Assembly: GCA_030527665.1 (NCBI GenBank)
Contig: JAUNAK010000025.1
Coordinates: 1 to 36,289 of the forward strand
Source of the DNA: Eubacteriales bacterium
Lineage (GTDB): Bacteria > Bacillota > Clostridia > Lachnospirales > Lachnospiraceae
Reading direction: 5' to 3'
Length of the DNA: 36,289 bases
The notes below the pieces were generated by a model. The model did not search any database and was not told the DNA's origin. It was given only the letters and a program-made list of their open reading frames with translations. Position numbers and translations under genes: made by a program. Positions within the stretch are counted from its first letter, which is position 1, and each line of letters opens with the position of its first letter. Shown here one piece after another: positions 6,227 through 14,310 of this stretch.

Positions 6227-8521
6227 ATGAAGAAAAAGCAAAGTATTGCAGTGCTTCTCATTCTTGCTGTTATCACCGTACTTCTGGGATTTACGGTGAT
6301 CCAGGGATGGGGAGACGCACATGTAGGTGCTATGAAAAACATTCGTACCGGTCTGGATCTGTCCGGCGGTGTAAGTATCACCTATGAAGCAACCGAAGCT
6401 GCTCCGGCACAGGATGCCATGAATGACACCATCTGGAAACTGGAACAGCGTGTTACCAACTACAGTACAGAGGCATCTGTATACCAGCAGGGGCTGAACC
6501 GTATCAATATCGAGATTCCGGGTGTAAGCAATGCCAATGAGATCCTTGCCGATCTTGGAAAACCGGGTTCTCTGTATTTTACAGATGAGAGCGGCAATAC
6601 CGTTCTGGAAGGTACGGACATTGCCGATGCACAGGGTGTTGCCAGATCGAACAATACCAGTGGTATTCGTGAGTATGTAGTGGAACTGACGATGACAAGC
6701 GAGGGTGCTGACAAGTTCTATGAAGCAACCTCTGCCAATGTGGGCAAGAGAATCGCCATTGTTTATGACGGCAGCGTTGTAAGCAATCCGACGGTACAGG
6801 CTGCGATCTCCGGCGGAAAAGCGGAGGTCAATGGTATGTCCTCTCTGGAAGAAGCACAGAGACTGGCATCCTATATCCGTATCGGTTCTCTGTCTCTGGA
6901 GCTGAACGAGATCTACTCCAACGTTGTCGGAGCATCTCTCGGACAGGAGGCACTGGCTACCAGTATCAAAGCCGGTATCATCGGTATTCTGCTGGTTATT
7001 TTGTTTATGATCATCATCTTCCGTGTATCCGGAATTGCAGCAGGCTGGGCACTCCTCCTGTTCACATTCATGGATCTGGCATTGATGAATGCATTTGACA
7101 TTACGCTGACACTGCCGGGTATCGCCGGTCTGATCCTGACCATCGGTATGGCCGTAGATGCGAATGTTATTATCTATACCCGTGTTCGTGAGGAGCTGGC
7201 GCTCGGAAGCGGTCTGAACCGTGCGATCCGCGCAGGATTCCATAAAGCCTTCTCCGCGATCTTCGACGGTCAGATCACTACATTGATCGCTGCCGCTGTT
7301 CTGTACTTCCTGGGAACCGGAAGCGTACAGGGATTTGCTACCACACTTGCAATCGGTACTGTTCTGTCTCTGTTTACCGCACTGGTTATTTCCAGATGGA
7401 TCAGCTATGCGTTCTACGGCATCGGCCTTAGAAAAGAAGGCATGTACGGCAAGACCGAACACAAGAAAGTATTTGATTTTGTCGGAAAACGTATGATTCC
7501 GATGATCATCGCCCTTGTTCTGGTCGTTTCCGTTCCGGTGGGAATGGTGATCTGCAACGGTCAGACCGGACATATTATGAACTACAGTCTGGATTTTGTC
7601 GGCGGTACAGCTACCACTGTTGACTTCGGTCAGGAGATGTCACTGGAAAGCCTCGACAATGAGGTGAAGCCGGTTGTTGCGGAAATCACCGGCAACAACG
7701 ATATCCAGTTCCAGAAGATCTCCGGCACCACACAGGTCGTAATCAAAACAACAGAACTGAGTCTGGATAATCGTACCGCTCTGGACAATGCACTGGCAGA
7801 GAAATTCAGTGTAGATGCATCCCAGATCACAGCGGAGAATATTTCTTCGATCATCAGTGGAGAGATGAGACAGAATGCGATCGTTGCCGTTATTATTGCG
7901 GTTGCCTGCATGCTGCTGTATATCTTCTTCCGATTCAGAGATATCCGTTTTGCATCCAGTGCGGTTATTGCGCTGGTACACGATATCGCTATCGTAATTG
8001 CGTTCTACGTATGGTTCCGTGCTTCGGTTGGTTCCACCTTCATCGCCGTTATGCTGACGATCCTGGGTTACTCCATCAACGCAACCATCGTTATCTTCGA
8101 CCGTGTTCGTGAGAACATGTCCGCAATGAGTCAGAGCAGCTACAAGGAGATCGTGAATACGTCTGTTACACAGACCCTGACACGAAGCCTGTACTCCAAC
8201 CTGACAACATTGATCACGGTTACCGTCCTGTACATCATGGGTGTACCGTCCGTTCGTGCATTCGCACTGCCGATCATTGTCGGTCTTCTTGCAGGATGCT
8301 TCTCATCCGTATTCGTTACCGGCCCGCTCTGGTACATGATGAAGACGGCAAATGGCAGAAAGGACAAAGGTGCTGTACAGAATGCGCTTGCTGCAGAGAC
8401 TGCTGCACCGGCGGAAAAAGCTGCTGCTCCGGTTGAGAAAGCCGCACATGGTGTATCTGAGAAGAAGGATACTTCCAGATATCAGAGTACAAAACCGAAA
8501 CGCGGCAGAAATCGTCATTGA
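6227..8521 (+). CDS. secDF: Protein translocase subunit SecDF (fused SecD-SecF)
   Basis: The 764-residue membrane protein fuses SecD and SecF, the proton-motive-force-driven partners of SecYEG that pull proteins out of the translocon. TM1 lies near residues 7-25 and the first extracytoplasmic domain follows. The SecD membrane block (about 245-400) contains AVDANVIIYTRVREE with D311. SecF begins near 420, has MNYSLDFVGGT, and its membrane block (about 545-710) contains INATIVIFDRVREN. A charged Ala/Lys/Glu tail of about 50 residues ends the protein. Fusion is common in Firmicutes. It lies 64 bp after scfB in the same direction without a terminator between, so it is probably cotranscribed with the maturase. 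A functional tie to peptide export is suggestive only. Confidence 0.95.
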   Translation: MKKKQSIAVLLILAVITVLLGFTVIQGWGDAHVGAMKNIRTGLDLSGGVSITYEATEAAPAQDAMNDTIWKLEQRVTNYSTEASVYQQGLNRINIEIPGVSNANEILADLGKPGSLYFTDESGNTVLEGTDIADAQGVARSNNTSGIREYVVELTMTSEGADKFYEATSANVGKRIAIVYDGSVVSNPTVQAAISGGKAEVNGMSSLEEAQRLASYIRIGSLSLELNEIYSNVVGASLGQEALATSIKAGIIGILLVILFMIIIFRVSGIAAGWALLLFTFMDLALMNAFDITLTLPGIAGLILTIGMAVDANVIIYTRVREELALGSGLNRAIRAGFHKAFSAIFDGQITTLIAAAVLYFLGTGSVQGFATTLAIGTVLSLFTALVISRWISYAFYGIGLRKEGMYGKTEHKKVFDFVGKRMIPMIIALVLVVSVPVGMVICNGQTGHIMNYSLDFVGGTATTVDFGQEMSLESLDNEVKPVVAEITGNNDIQFQKISGTTQVVIKTTELSLDNRTALDNALAEKFSVDASQITAENISSIISGEMRQNAIVAVIIAVACMLLYIFFRFRDIRFASSAVIALVHDIAIVIAFYVWFRASVGSTFIAVMLTILGYSINATIVIFDRVRENMSAMSQSSYKEIVNTSVTQTLTRSLYSNLTTLITVTVLYIMGVPSVRAFALPIIVGLLAGCFSSVFVTGPLWYMMKTANGRKDKGAVQNALAAETAAPAEKAAAPVEKAAHGVSEKKDTSRYQSTKPKRGRNRH

Positions 8522-8540
8522 TCATAAGCCGTGAATCCTG

Positions 8541-8580
8541 AAGATATCCCCGGGTATGTAAATATCCGGGGATATCTTTA
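8541..8580 (+). terminator. Intrinsic terminator after secDF
   Basis: A 13-bp perfect stem, AAGATATCCCCGG (8541-8553) with 8566-8578, around a 12-nt loop. Only a short T run follows. Confidence 0.8.
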
Positions 8581-8591
8581 TAAACAGAAAT

Positions 8592-8629
8592 ATTCCATTG
8601 CAGATTCTCTCCGGGATCTGCAATGGAAT
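8592..8629. repeat. 14-bp perfect inverted repeat upstream of recJ
   Basis: ATTCCATTGCAGAT (8592-8605) and ATCTGCAATGGAAT (8616-8629) flank a 10-nt spacer. No T tract follows, so it does not look like a terminator. The right arm overlaps where a -35 would sit for the TATAAT at 8641. An operator is possible. Confidence 0.65.
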
Positions 8630-8640
8630 CATAAAACGTT

Positions 8641-8646
8641 TATAAT
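8641..8646 (+). promoter_or_regulatory. Candidate -10 of recJ
   Basis: TATAAT lies 31 bp before the recJ start. No convincing -35 is seen at 16-18 bp; that position falls in the inverted repeat. Confidence 0.35.
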
Positions 8647-8676
8647 GGAAGAAAATACAGTCGGAAGGGGAAAGAA

Positions 8677-10443
8677 ATGAAAGAAAAATGGGTCGTGTCG
8701 ATGAAAAAAGCTTCCTTTCAGAAGCTGGGCGATATTTTTCATCTGGATCCGGTGCTGATCCGTCTGATGCGGAACCGGGAGGTATTTACCGAAGAGGATG
8801 AAAAAACAGTCGGTGAAAACGGACGGACACTGGCGGAAAACAAAATAGAAAAATTCCTGTACGGCGGTCTGCAGGATCTGTATGATCCGGAACGAATGAA
8901 GGATCTGCCAAGGGCGGCGGAGATACTGCGTGAGGCAATTGAAACCGGGAAGCGGATCCGAATCATCGGTGATTATGATATTGACGGTATCATGTCTACT
9001 TACATTCTGCTCCGTGGTCTGCGTCTGCTGGGGGCGGATGTGGATTATTGTATTCCGGAGCGTATCCGGGATGGATACGGACTGAATGAAAATCTTGTAC
9101 GCCGGGCAAAGGAGGACGGCAGGGAACTGCTGCTTACCTGTGACAACGGAATATCTGCGGCAAAGCAGATCGAACTTGCGGGTGAACTGGGATTGACCAC
9201 GATCGTTACCGATCATCATCAGGTGCCGTATGAAGAGGTGGATGGTGAGATCCGGTATATTCTTCCGCCGGCTGCCGCGGTCGTGGATCCGCATCGGGCA
9301 GACTGCAGCTATCCCTTTGAAGGGCTGTGCGGAGCCGGGGTCGCATTTAAACTGATCTGTCATCTCTATGATCTGTTTCGGATAAAACATGCACAGGAGG
9401 AAAAGGAAGAACTTCTGGAATTTGCCGCGTTTGCGACCATCGGTGATGTGATGGAGCTGAAGGATGAGAACCGGATCCTTGTCCGGGAAGGCCTGCGCCG
9501 GCTGCGCAGGACAAAAAATCCTGGTATGCAGGAGCTGATCCGTCAGAATAATCTGGAAATGGATCAGATCGATACCTATCATATCGGATTCGTTCTCGGC
9601 CCCTGTCTGAATGCCAGCGGAAGACTGGATACCGCTTCCCGGGCGCTGGAAATGCTTCTGTCAGATTCCCGGGAAAGAGCGGCTGCACTGGCAGGCGAAC
9701 TGATCGCACTGAATGCCAGCCGCAAGGAGATGACGCTGGAAGGAACGGAGCAGGCGATCCGTCTCGTGGAGAATTCGGAACTTCTGGAGGACCGGGTTCT
9801 TGTCGTCTATCTGCCCGACTGCCATGAATCGCTGGCAGGCATTATTGCGGGAAGGCTGAAGGAACATTTTCACCGGCCGTCGTTTGTTCTTACAAGAACG
9901 GAGGAAGGCGTGAAGGGATCCGGCCGGTCCATAGAAAACTATTCCATGTATGAGGAGCTGCTGAAGTGCAAAGAGCTGCTGACAAAATTCGGCGGTCATC
10001 CGATGGCGGCAGGGATTTCTCTTCCGGAGGAAAATGTTGATATCTTTCGCCGGAAACTGAACAGTATGTGTACCCTTACGGAAAATGACATGATCCCGAA
10101 GCTGAAGATCGATATCCCGATGCCGGTCTCCTATATCCATGAAGGACTGATCAAGCAGATGGAACTGCTCAAACCATTCGGAAACGGAAATGAAAAGCCT
10201 CTGTTTGCAGAGCGGCAGCTGCATGCCTCGGCTCCACGGATCATGGGGAAAAATCGTAATGCGGCCAAAACAATGCTGAGCAGCGGAAACGGATGTTCCA
10301 TCGAAGGACTGTATTTCGGTGATGCGGAGGGATTTGCGGCTTATCTGGAGGAACATTCGGAGATCACCTGTGCCTATTTTCCGACGATCAATGAGTGGAG
10401 GGGACGGATCACGCTGCAGGTGAATATCACCTCGTATCAGTAA
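8677..10443 (+). CDS. recJ: Single-stranded-DNA-specific exonuclease RecJ
   Basis: A 588-residue DHH-family 5'-to-3' exonuclease used in recombination and repair. The DHH phosphoesterase motifs are present: GDYDIDG (D99, D101, D103), CDNGISA, TDHHQ (D179-H181), VDPHR and GAGVAFKL. The DHHA1 domain follows with GGHPMAAG (G439-H441). A C-terminal OB-like region closes the protein. Its length is close to the roughly 580 residues of typical RecJ. Start ATG 8677 has an AAGGGG site 6 nt upstream; a second in-frame ATG at 8701 is less well placed. It has its own terminator and precedes apt, as in many Firmicutes. Confidence 0.93.
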   Translation: MKEKWVVSMKKASFQKLGDIFHLDPVLIRLMRNREVFTEEDEKTVGENGRTLAENKIEKFLYGGLQDLYDPERMKDLPRAAEILREAIETGKRIRIIGDYDIDGIMSTYILLRGLRLLGADVDYCIPERIRDGYGLNENLVRRAKEDGRELLLTCDNGISAAKQIELAGELGLTTIVTDHHQVPYEEVDGEIRYILPPAAAVVDPHRADCSYPFEGLCGAGVAFKLICHLYDLFRIKHAQEEKEELLEFAAFATIGDVMELKDENRILVREGLRRLRRTKNPGMQELIRQNNLEMDQIDTYHIGFVLGPCLNASGRLDTASRALEMLLSDSRERAAALAGELIALNASRKEMTLEGTEQAIRLVENSELLEDRVLVVYLPDCHESLAGIIAGRLKEHFHRPSFVLTRTEEGVKGSGRSIENYSMYEELLKCKELLTKFGGHPMAAGISLPEENVDIFRRKLNSMCTLTENDMIPKLKIDIPMPVSYIHEGLIKQMELLKPFGNGNEKPLFAERQLHASAPRIMGKNRNAAKTMLSSGNGCSIEGLYFGDAEGFAAYLEEHSEITCAYFPTINEWRGRITLQVNITSYQ

Positions 10444-10509
10444 AAAGCATAGAAAACGGCTGTTTCCACAGGAGAGAAAAGTTTTGTGAACAAAACGGCA
10501 GGTATACAT

Positions 10510-10538
10510 AAAGGGAAGGTTCTTCGGACCTTCCCTTT
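10510..10538 (+). terminator. Terminator between recJ and apt
   Basis: AAAGGGAAGGT (10510-10520) pairs perfectly with ACCTTCCCTTT (10528-10538), giving an 11-bp stem with the loop TCTTCGG. The T run is short. Confidence 0.75.
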
Positions 10539-10541
10539 GTA

Positions 10542-10570
10542 TTGTAAAAAAAAAGAGAAAATGGTATACT
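10542..10570 (+). promoter_or_regulatory. Promoter of apt
   Basis: TTGTAA (10542-10547), a 17-bp spacer, then TATACT (10565-10570) preceded by TGG (extended -10). Confidence 0.65.
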
Positions 10571-10622
10571 TCCCTTTATGAAATTAAATTGCCGTATTAG
10601 GCTTTAGAAACGGAGAGGACAT

Positions 10623-11147
10623 ATGAAAAAATTAGAGGATTATGTGATCAGTATTCCGGATTTCCCGGAACCGGGTATTATTTTTCGTGATGTAACAAGC
10701 ATTCTGGATGATGCAGACGGTCTGCAGCTTGCCATCAACCAGCTGCAGGAGAGACTGGAAGGCATTGATTTCGACGTGCTCGTAGGTACCGAGTCCCGTG
10801 GTTTTATCTTCGGAATGCCGCTGGCCTATAACCTGCACAAACCGTTTGTGCTTGTACGTAAAAAAGGAAAACTTCCGCGTGAGACGGTTTCCAAATCCTA
10901 CGATCTGGAGTATGGTTCCGCAACGATCGAGATGCATAAGGATTCCATCAAACCGGGCCAGAAAGTCGTTCTGGTCGATGACCTGATCGCTACCGGCGGA
11001 ACGATCAAAGCTGCAGCAGAGCTGATCGAGGAGCTGGGCGGAGAAGTAGTCAAGATGCTCTTCGTTATGGAGCTTGCAGGTCTGCACGGACGTGACCGTC
11101 TGAAAGAATATGATGTGGATTCGGTAATTGTCTACGAAGGAAAATAA
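10623..11147 (+). CDS. apt: Adenine phosphoribosyltransferase
   Basis: A 174-residue type I phosphoribosyltransferase that salvages adenine to AMP using PRPP. The family start KLEDYVISIPDFPEPGI is present, and GTESRGFIFG follows. The PRPP loop is VVLVDDLIATGGT, with two acidic residues before the ATGGT turn. Its length matches the family. The ribosome binding site is GGAGAGG. It lies directly upstream of relA, an arrangement common in Firmicutes. The roughly 195-bp gap contains structured sequence and possibly a separate promoter. Confidence 0.95.
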   Translation: MKKLEDYVISIPDFPEPGIIFRDVTSILDDADGLQLAINQLQERLEGIDFDVLVGTESRGFIFGMPLAYNLHKPFVLVRKKGKLPRETVSKSYDLEYGSATIEMHKDSIKPGQKVVLVDDLIATGGTIKAAAELIEELGGEVVKMLFVMELAGLHGRDRLKEYDVDSVIVYEGK

Positions 11148-11191
11148 TGTTTTGCAGACAGTGCCGATACAGAAATGCAGATGCATAGGCC

Positions 11192-11285
11192 GCACTTCCC
11201 TTGATTTTCGCCTTCGGCGCGGTCTGCTCTGTATAAGTTCGACTACGAAAATCAAAGATTTTCTGTCTCACTTATCAGGAAGTGC
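11192..11285 (+). other. Structured intergenic segment with competing hairpins upstream of relA
   Basis: GCACTTCC (11192-11199) can pair with GGAAGTGC (11278-11285), enclosing TTGATTTTCG (11201-11210) paired with CGAAAATCAA (11246-11255). The middle strand can instead pair locally: GAAAATC (11247-11253) with GATTTTC (11257-11263). The two options are mutually exclusive. No T tract makes either a clear terminator. This may be a cis-acting RNA or a degenerate repeat. Confidence 0.45.
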
Positions 11286-11302
11286 TTATCCTACAATAAA
11301 AT

Positions 11303-11327
11303 AGCAGCGGCTGTATCAGCCGCTGCT
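11303..11327 (+). other. 10-bp GC-rich hairpin just before the relA ribosome binding site
   Basis: AGCAGCGGCT and AGCCGCTGCT pair perfectly around GTATC. The hairpin ends 6 nt before GGAG (11334-11337) and 14 nt before the ATG, with no T run. A TACAAT (11292-11297) just upstream could be a -10, which would place this hairpin at the 5' end of the mRNA. Confidence 0.55.
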
Positions 11328-11341
11328 CCCTGCGGAGATAC

Positions 11342-13657
11342 ATGCCAGTGGATAATCAAGAATTCAAAAACGAAGAAGAACGAATGAAAAATGACATAGC
11401 CGCCATTGATGCCGAACTCAAGACGATGGATGATTTTCTGGAGCCGGATGTACTTTTTAACGAATTGATCAAGAGCGTGAAAAAGTACCATCCTTCCACG
11501 GATCTGACAATGATCGAAAAGGGCTATCGGATCGCCGGAGATGCACATAAGGGACAGATGAGAAAATCGGGTGAACCATATATCATTCACCCTCTTTGTG
11601 TTGCCATCATTCTTGCGGATCTGGAGCTGGACAAAGAAACGATCGTTGCCGGTCTTCTGCATGATGTTGTGGAAGATACGGTGCTGACAAAGGAAGAGGT
11701 TGCTGAGAGCTTCAGTGCCGAGGTCGCAGAGATCGTAGACGGTGTTACCAAACTGGGACAGCTGAGTTATTCTTCTGATAAGATCGAAGAGCAGGCGGAA
11801 AATCTTCGCAAGATGTTTCTGGCGATGGCAAAGGATATTCGTGTCATCATGGTTAAGCTGGCAGACCGGCTGCATAACATGCGTACCCTGCAGTATATGC
11901 GGCCGGAGAAACAGAAGGAAAAAGCACGCGAGACGATGGAGATCTATTCTCCCATCGCTCAGCGTCTGGGTCTTGCCAAGGTCAAGAATGAGCTGGATGA
12001 CCTGTCGCTGAAATATCTGCAGCCGGAGGCCTATTACGATCTTGTGCATCAGATCAATTCCAAGCGTTCGGAGCGGGAGGATTATGTAAAGAAGATCGTA
12101 GAGGATGTCGGAAAGCATATCCGTGAATCCGGTATTACCGCTCAGATCAGCGGAAGGGCAAAGCATTTCTTCAGTATCTACAAGAAGATGGTCAACCAGG
12201 ACAAGACACTGGAACAGATCTATGATCTGTTTGCCGTTCGCATCATTGTGGATTCGGTAAAAGACTGCTATGCGGCACTGGGGGTTATTCATGAGATGTA
12301 TACGCCGATTCCCGGCCGATTCAAGGATTATATTGCCATGCCGAAACCCAATATGTACCAGTCTCTGCATACGACACTGATCGGACCGATGGGAAAACCT
12401 TTCGAGATCCAGATCCGTACGTTTGATATGCACCGTGTGGCAGAATTCGGTATTGCCGCCCACTGGAAATACAAGGAGGCATCCGACGGCAAGAAATCCG
12501 GACCGGAGCAGGAAGAGGAGAAGCTGAACTGGCTTCGTCAGATCCTGGAGTGGCAGCAGGATATGTCCGATAACAGGGAATTCATGAGCCTTCTGAAGAG
12601 TGATCTGAATCTTTTCAATGAAAATGTGTATTGCTTTTCTCCTGCGGGAGATGTCAAGACACTTCCGGCCGGATCCTGTACCATTGATTTTGCCTACTCG
12701 GTACATTCAGCTGTCGGCAACCGCATGGTAGGTGCAAGGATCAACGGCAAGCTTGTGCCTATAGAGACAGTGATCAGCAACGGTGACCGTGTCGAGATCA
12801 TTACCTCGCAGAATTCCAGAGGTCCGAGCCGTGACTGGCTGAAGATCGTAAAGAGTACACAGGCAAAGAACCGGATCAATCGCTGGTTCCGTCAGGAACG
12901 AAAAGAGGATAATATCGGCAAGGGCCGTGAGCTGCTGGCCGCATATGCTCATAACAAGGGAAAAAATATTGTTGAGCTGACAAAGCCGGAGTATGTGGAA
13001 AAAGTCATGCGCAAATACGGCTTTCTGGACTGGGATTCGGTACTGGCAGCAGTGGGACACGGCGGTCTGAAAGAAGGTCAGGTTCTTAACAAGCTGATCG
13101 AGTGCCAGGAAAAAGACCGAAAGCTGCACATGACCGATCAGGATGTTCTGGATTCGGCAGCGGAGGAAAAGGCAGCTGATGAAAAGACCACGGCAGGCAA
13201 AAAAGGCGGCATTTCGGTTCGCGGTATCCACGATGTATCCGTGCGCTTTTCCAGATGCTGCAGTCCGATTCCGGGTGATGAGATCGTAGGTTTTGTTACC
13301 CGCGGAAGAGGAATCACCATTCATCGCACGGACTGCATCAATGTCATGAACCTTCCGGAAATCGAACGGGCTCGTCTGATCGAAGCCGAATGGGCACCGG
13401 AGCAGGAAAATGACGAAAGTTATCCGGTAAATATCAGCGTGTTTGCAAGTAATCGAACCGGTCTGCTTGTGGATGTGTCCAAGACGTTCTCCGAGAGAAA
13501 GATCGACATTACCGGCATGAATGTGCGTGCGGACAAGCAGGGTAATGCGACACTGGATATTTCCTTCCATGTGCACAACAGGGAACGTCTTGCCGGACTG
13601 ATGGAGAAGATCCGCCAGATTCCGAGTGTGATCGATGTGGAACGTGCAAAAGGCTGA
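11342..13657 (+). CDS. relA: Bifunctional (p)ppGpp synthetase/hydrolase, Rel/SpoT type
   Basis: A long RSH protein of 771 residues. The HD hydrolase domain has HDVVEDT (H107, D108). The synthetase domain has GRAKHFFSIYKKM and the basic motif RFKD (R326-D329), which marks bifunctional Rel rather than synthetase-only RelA. TGS (CFSPAGDVKTLPAG onward), a zinc-finger-like region with RCCSPIPGD, and a C-terminal ACT domain follow. It makes (p)ppGpp on starved ribosomes and degrades it otherwise. About 40 residues precede the usual N-terminus; the chosen ATG has GGAG only 4 nt upstream, and ATG 11384 is an alternative. It heads a run with hisS, aspS and argS. Confidence 0.95.
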   Translation: MPVDNQEFKNEEERMKNDIAAIDAELKTMDDFLEPDVLFNELIKSVKKYHPSTDLTMIEKGYRIAGDAHKGQMRKSGEPYIIHPLCVAIILADLELDKETIVAGLLHDVVEDTVLTKEEVAESFSAEVAEIVDGVTKLGQLSYSSDKIEEQAENLRKMFLAMAKDIRVIMVKLADRLHNMRTLQYMRPEKQKEKARETMEIYSPIAQRLGLAKVKNELDDLSLKYLQPEAYYDLVHQINSKRSEREDYVKKIVEDVGKHIRESGITAQISGRAKHFFSIYKKMVNQDKTLEQIYDLFAVRIIVDSVKDCYAALGVIHEMYTPIPGRFKDYIAMPKPNMYQSLHTTLIGPMGKPFEIQIRTFDMHRVAEFGIAAHWKYKEASDGKKSGPEQEEEKLNWLRQILEWQQDMSDNREFMSLLKSDLNLFNENVYCFSPAGDVKTLPAGSCTIDFAYSVHSAVGNRMVGARINGKLVPIETVISNGDRVEIITSQNSRGPSRDWLKIVKSTQAKNRINRWFRQERKEDNIGKGRELLAAYAHNKGKNIVELTKPEYVEKVMRKYGFLDWDSVLAAVGHGGLKEGQVLNKLIECQEKDRKLHMTDQDVLDSAAEEKAADEKTTAGKKGGISVRGIHDVSVRFSRCCSPIPGDEIVGFVTRGRGITIHRTDCINVMNLPEIERARLIEAEWAPEQENDESYPVNISVFASNRTGLLVDVSKTFSERKIDITGMNVRADKQGNATLDISFHVHNRERLAGLMEKIRQIPSVIDVERAKG

Positions 13658-13675
13658 CAGAGAGGGAAGAAAAAG

Positions 13676-14293
13676 ATGGCAGAAATAGAAATTCGAAATC
13701 TGGTACTTGGCATGGTCAGTACCAATGTCTGGCTGGTCAAAAATGAGGAGACCGGCGGACTGGTCATCATCGACCCGGCGGATCAGCCGGATCGAATCGA
13801 TGCAATGATCCGAACAATGGAAGGGAAGCCGGAGGCGATCCTTCTGACACACGGACATTTCGATCATATCGGAGCGGCCAATGCGCTTCGTGAAAAATAT
13901 CGTATTCCGATCTATGCCGGAGAAAAGGAAGCTGAGATGCTGGAGGATCCTTCTCTGAATATGTCGGAGAATGTTTCGGTGAAGATGGATCATCCGGTGC
14001 GGGAAGGACAGGTTCTGGAGCTTGCCGGTCTGTCGTTTACTGCTTTCCATACGCCCGGTCATACAGAAGGCGGTATGTGCTATTATCTGGAAGAGCATCA
14101 GATCCTTTTCAGCGGCGATACACTCTTTTTCGGCTCTTACGGAAGGACGGATTTTGTCGGCGGAAGCAGCAGAAAAATGATGGACAGCGTGCGGCGGCTT
14201 CTTCGGGAGCTCCCGCCGGAAGTACAGGTGCTTCCCGGTCATATGTCCACCACAAGTATCGGCCAGGAGCGGCGGATCAATCCGCTTGCCTGA
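13676..14293 (+). CDS. Metallo-beta-lactamase-fold hydrolase (glyoxalase II-like)
   Basis: A 205-residue MBL-fold protein. The dinuclear metal motif THGHFDH gives H59, H61, D63 and H64. Later ligands lie in HTPGHTEGG, FSGDTLF and LPGH. The fold hydrolyses thioesters or other esters; glyoxalase II-like enzymes of this size are common between relA and hemZ in Clostridia. The substrate is unknown. The ribosome binding site is an AGAGGGAAG stretch. Its stop lies 17 nt before the TTG start of hemZ. Confidence 0.88.
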   Translation: MAEIEIRNLVLGMVSTNVWLVKNEETGGLVIIDPADQPDRIDAMIRTMEGKPEAILLTHGHFDHIGAANALREKYRIPIYAGEKEAEMLEDPSLNMSENVSVKMDHPVREGQVLELAGLSFTAFHTPGHTEGGMCYYLEEHQILFSGDTLFFGSYGRTDFVGGSSRKMMDSVRRLLRELPPEVQVLPGHMSTTSIGQERRINPLA

Positions 14294-14310
14294 GAAAAGG
14301 GAGAAGCGGT

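Noticed and set aside
6113..7573. Long minus-strand open frame (486 codons) opposite secDF
   Set aside because: Antisense shadow: secDF is an unmistakable gene. The translated product is rich in His/Cys/Gln with no domain, and has no ribosome binding site.
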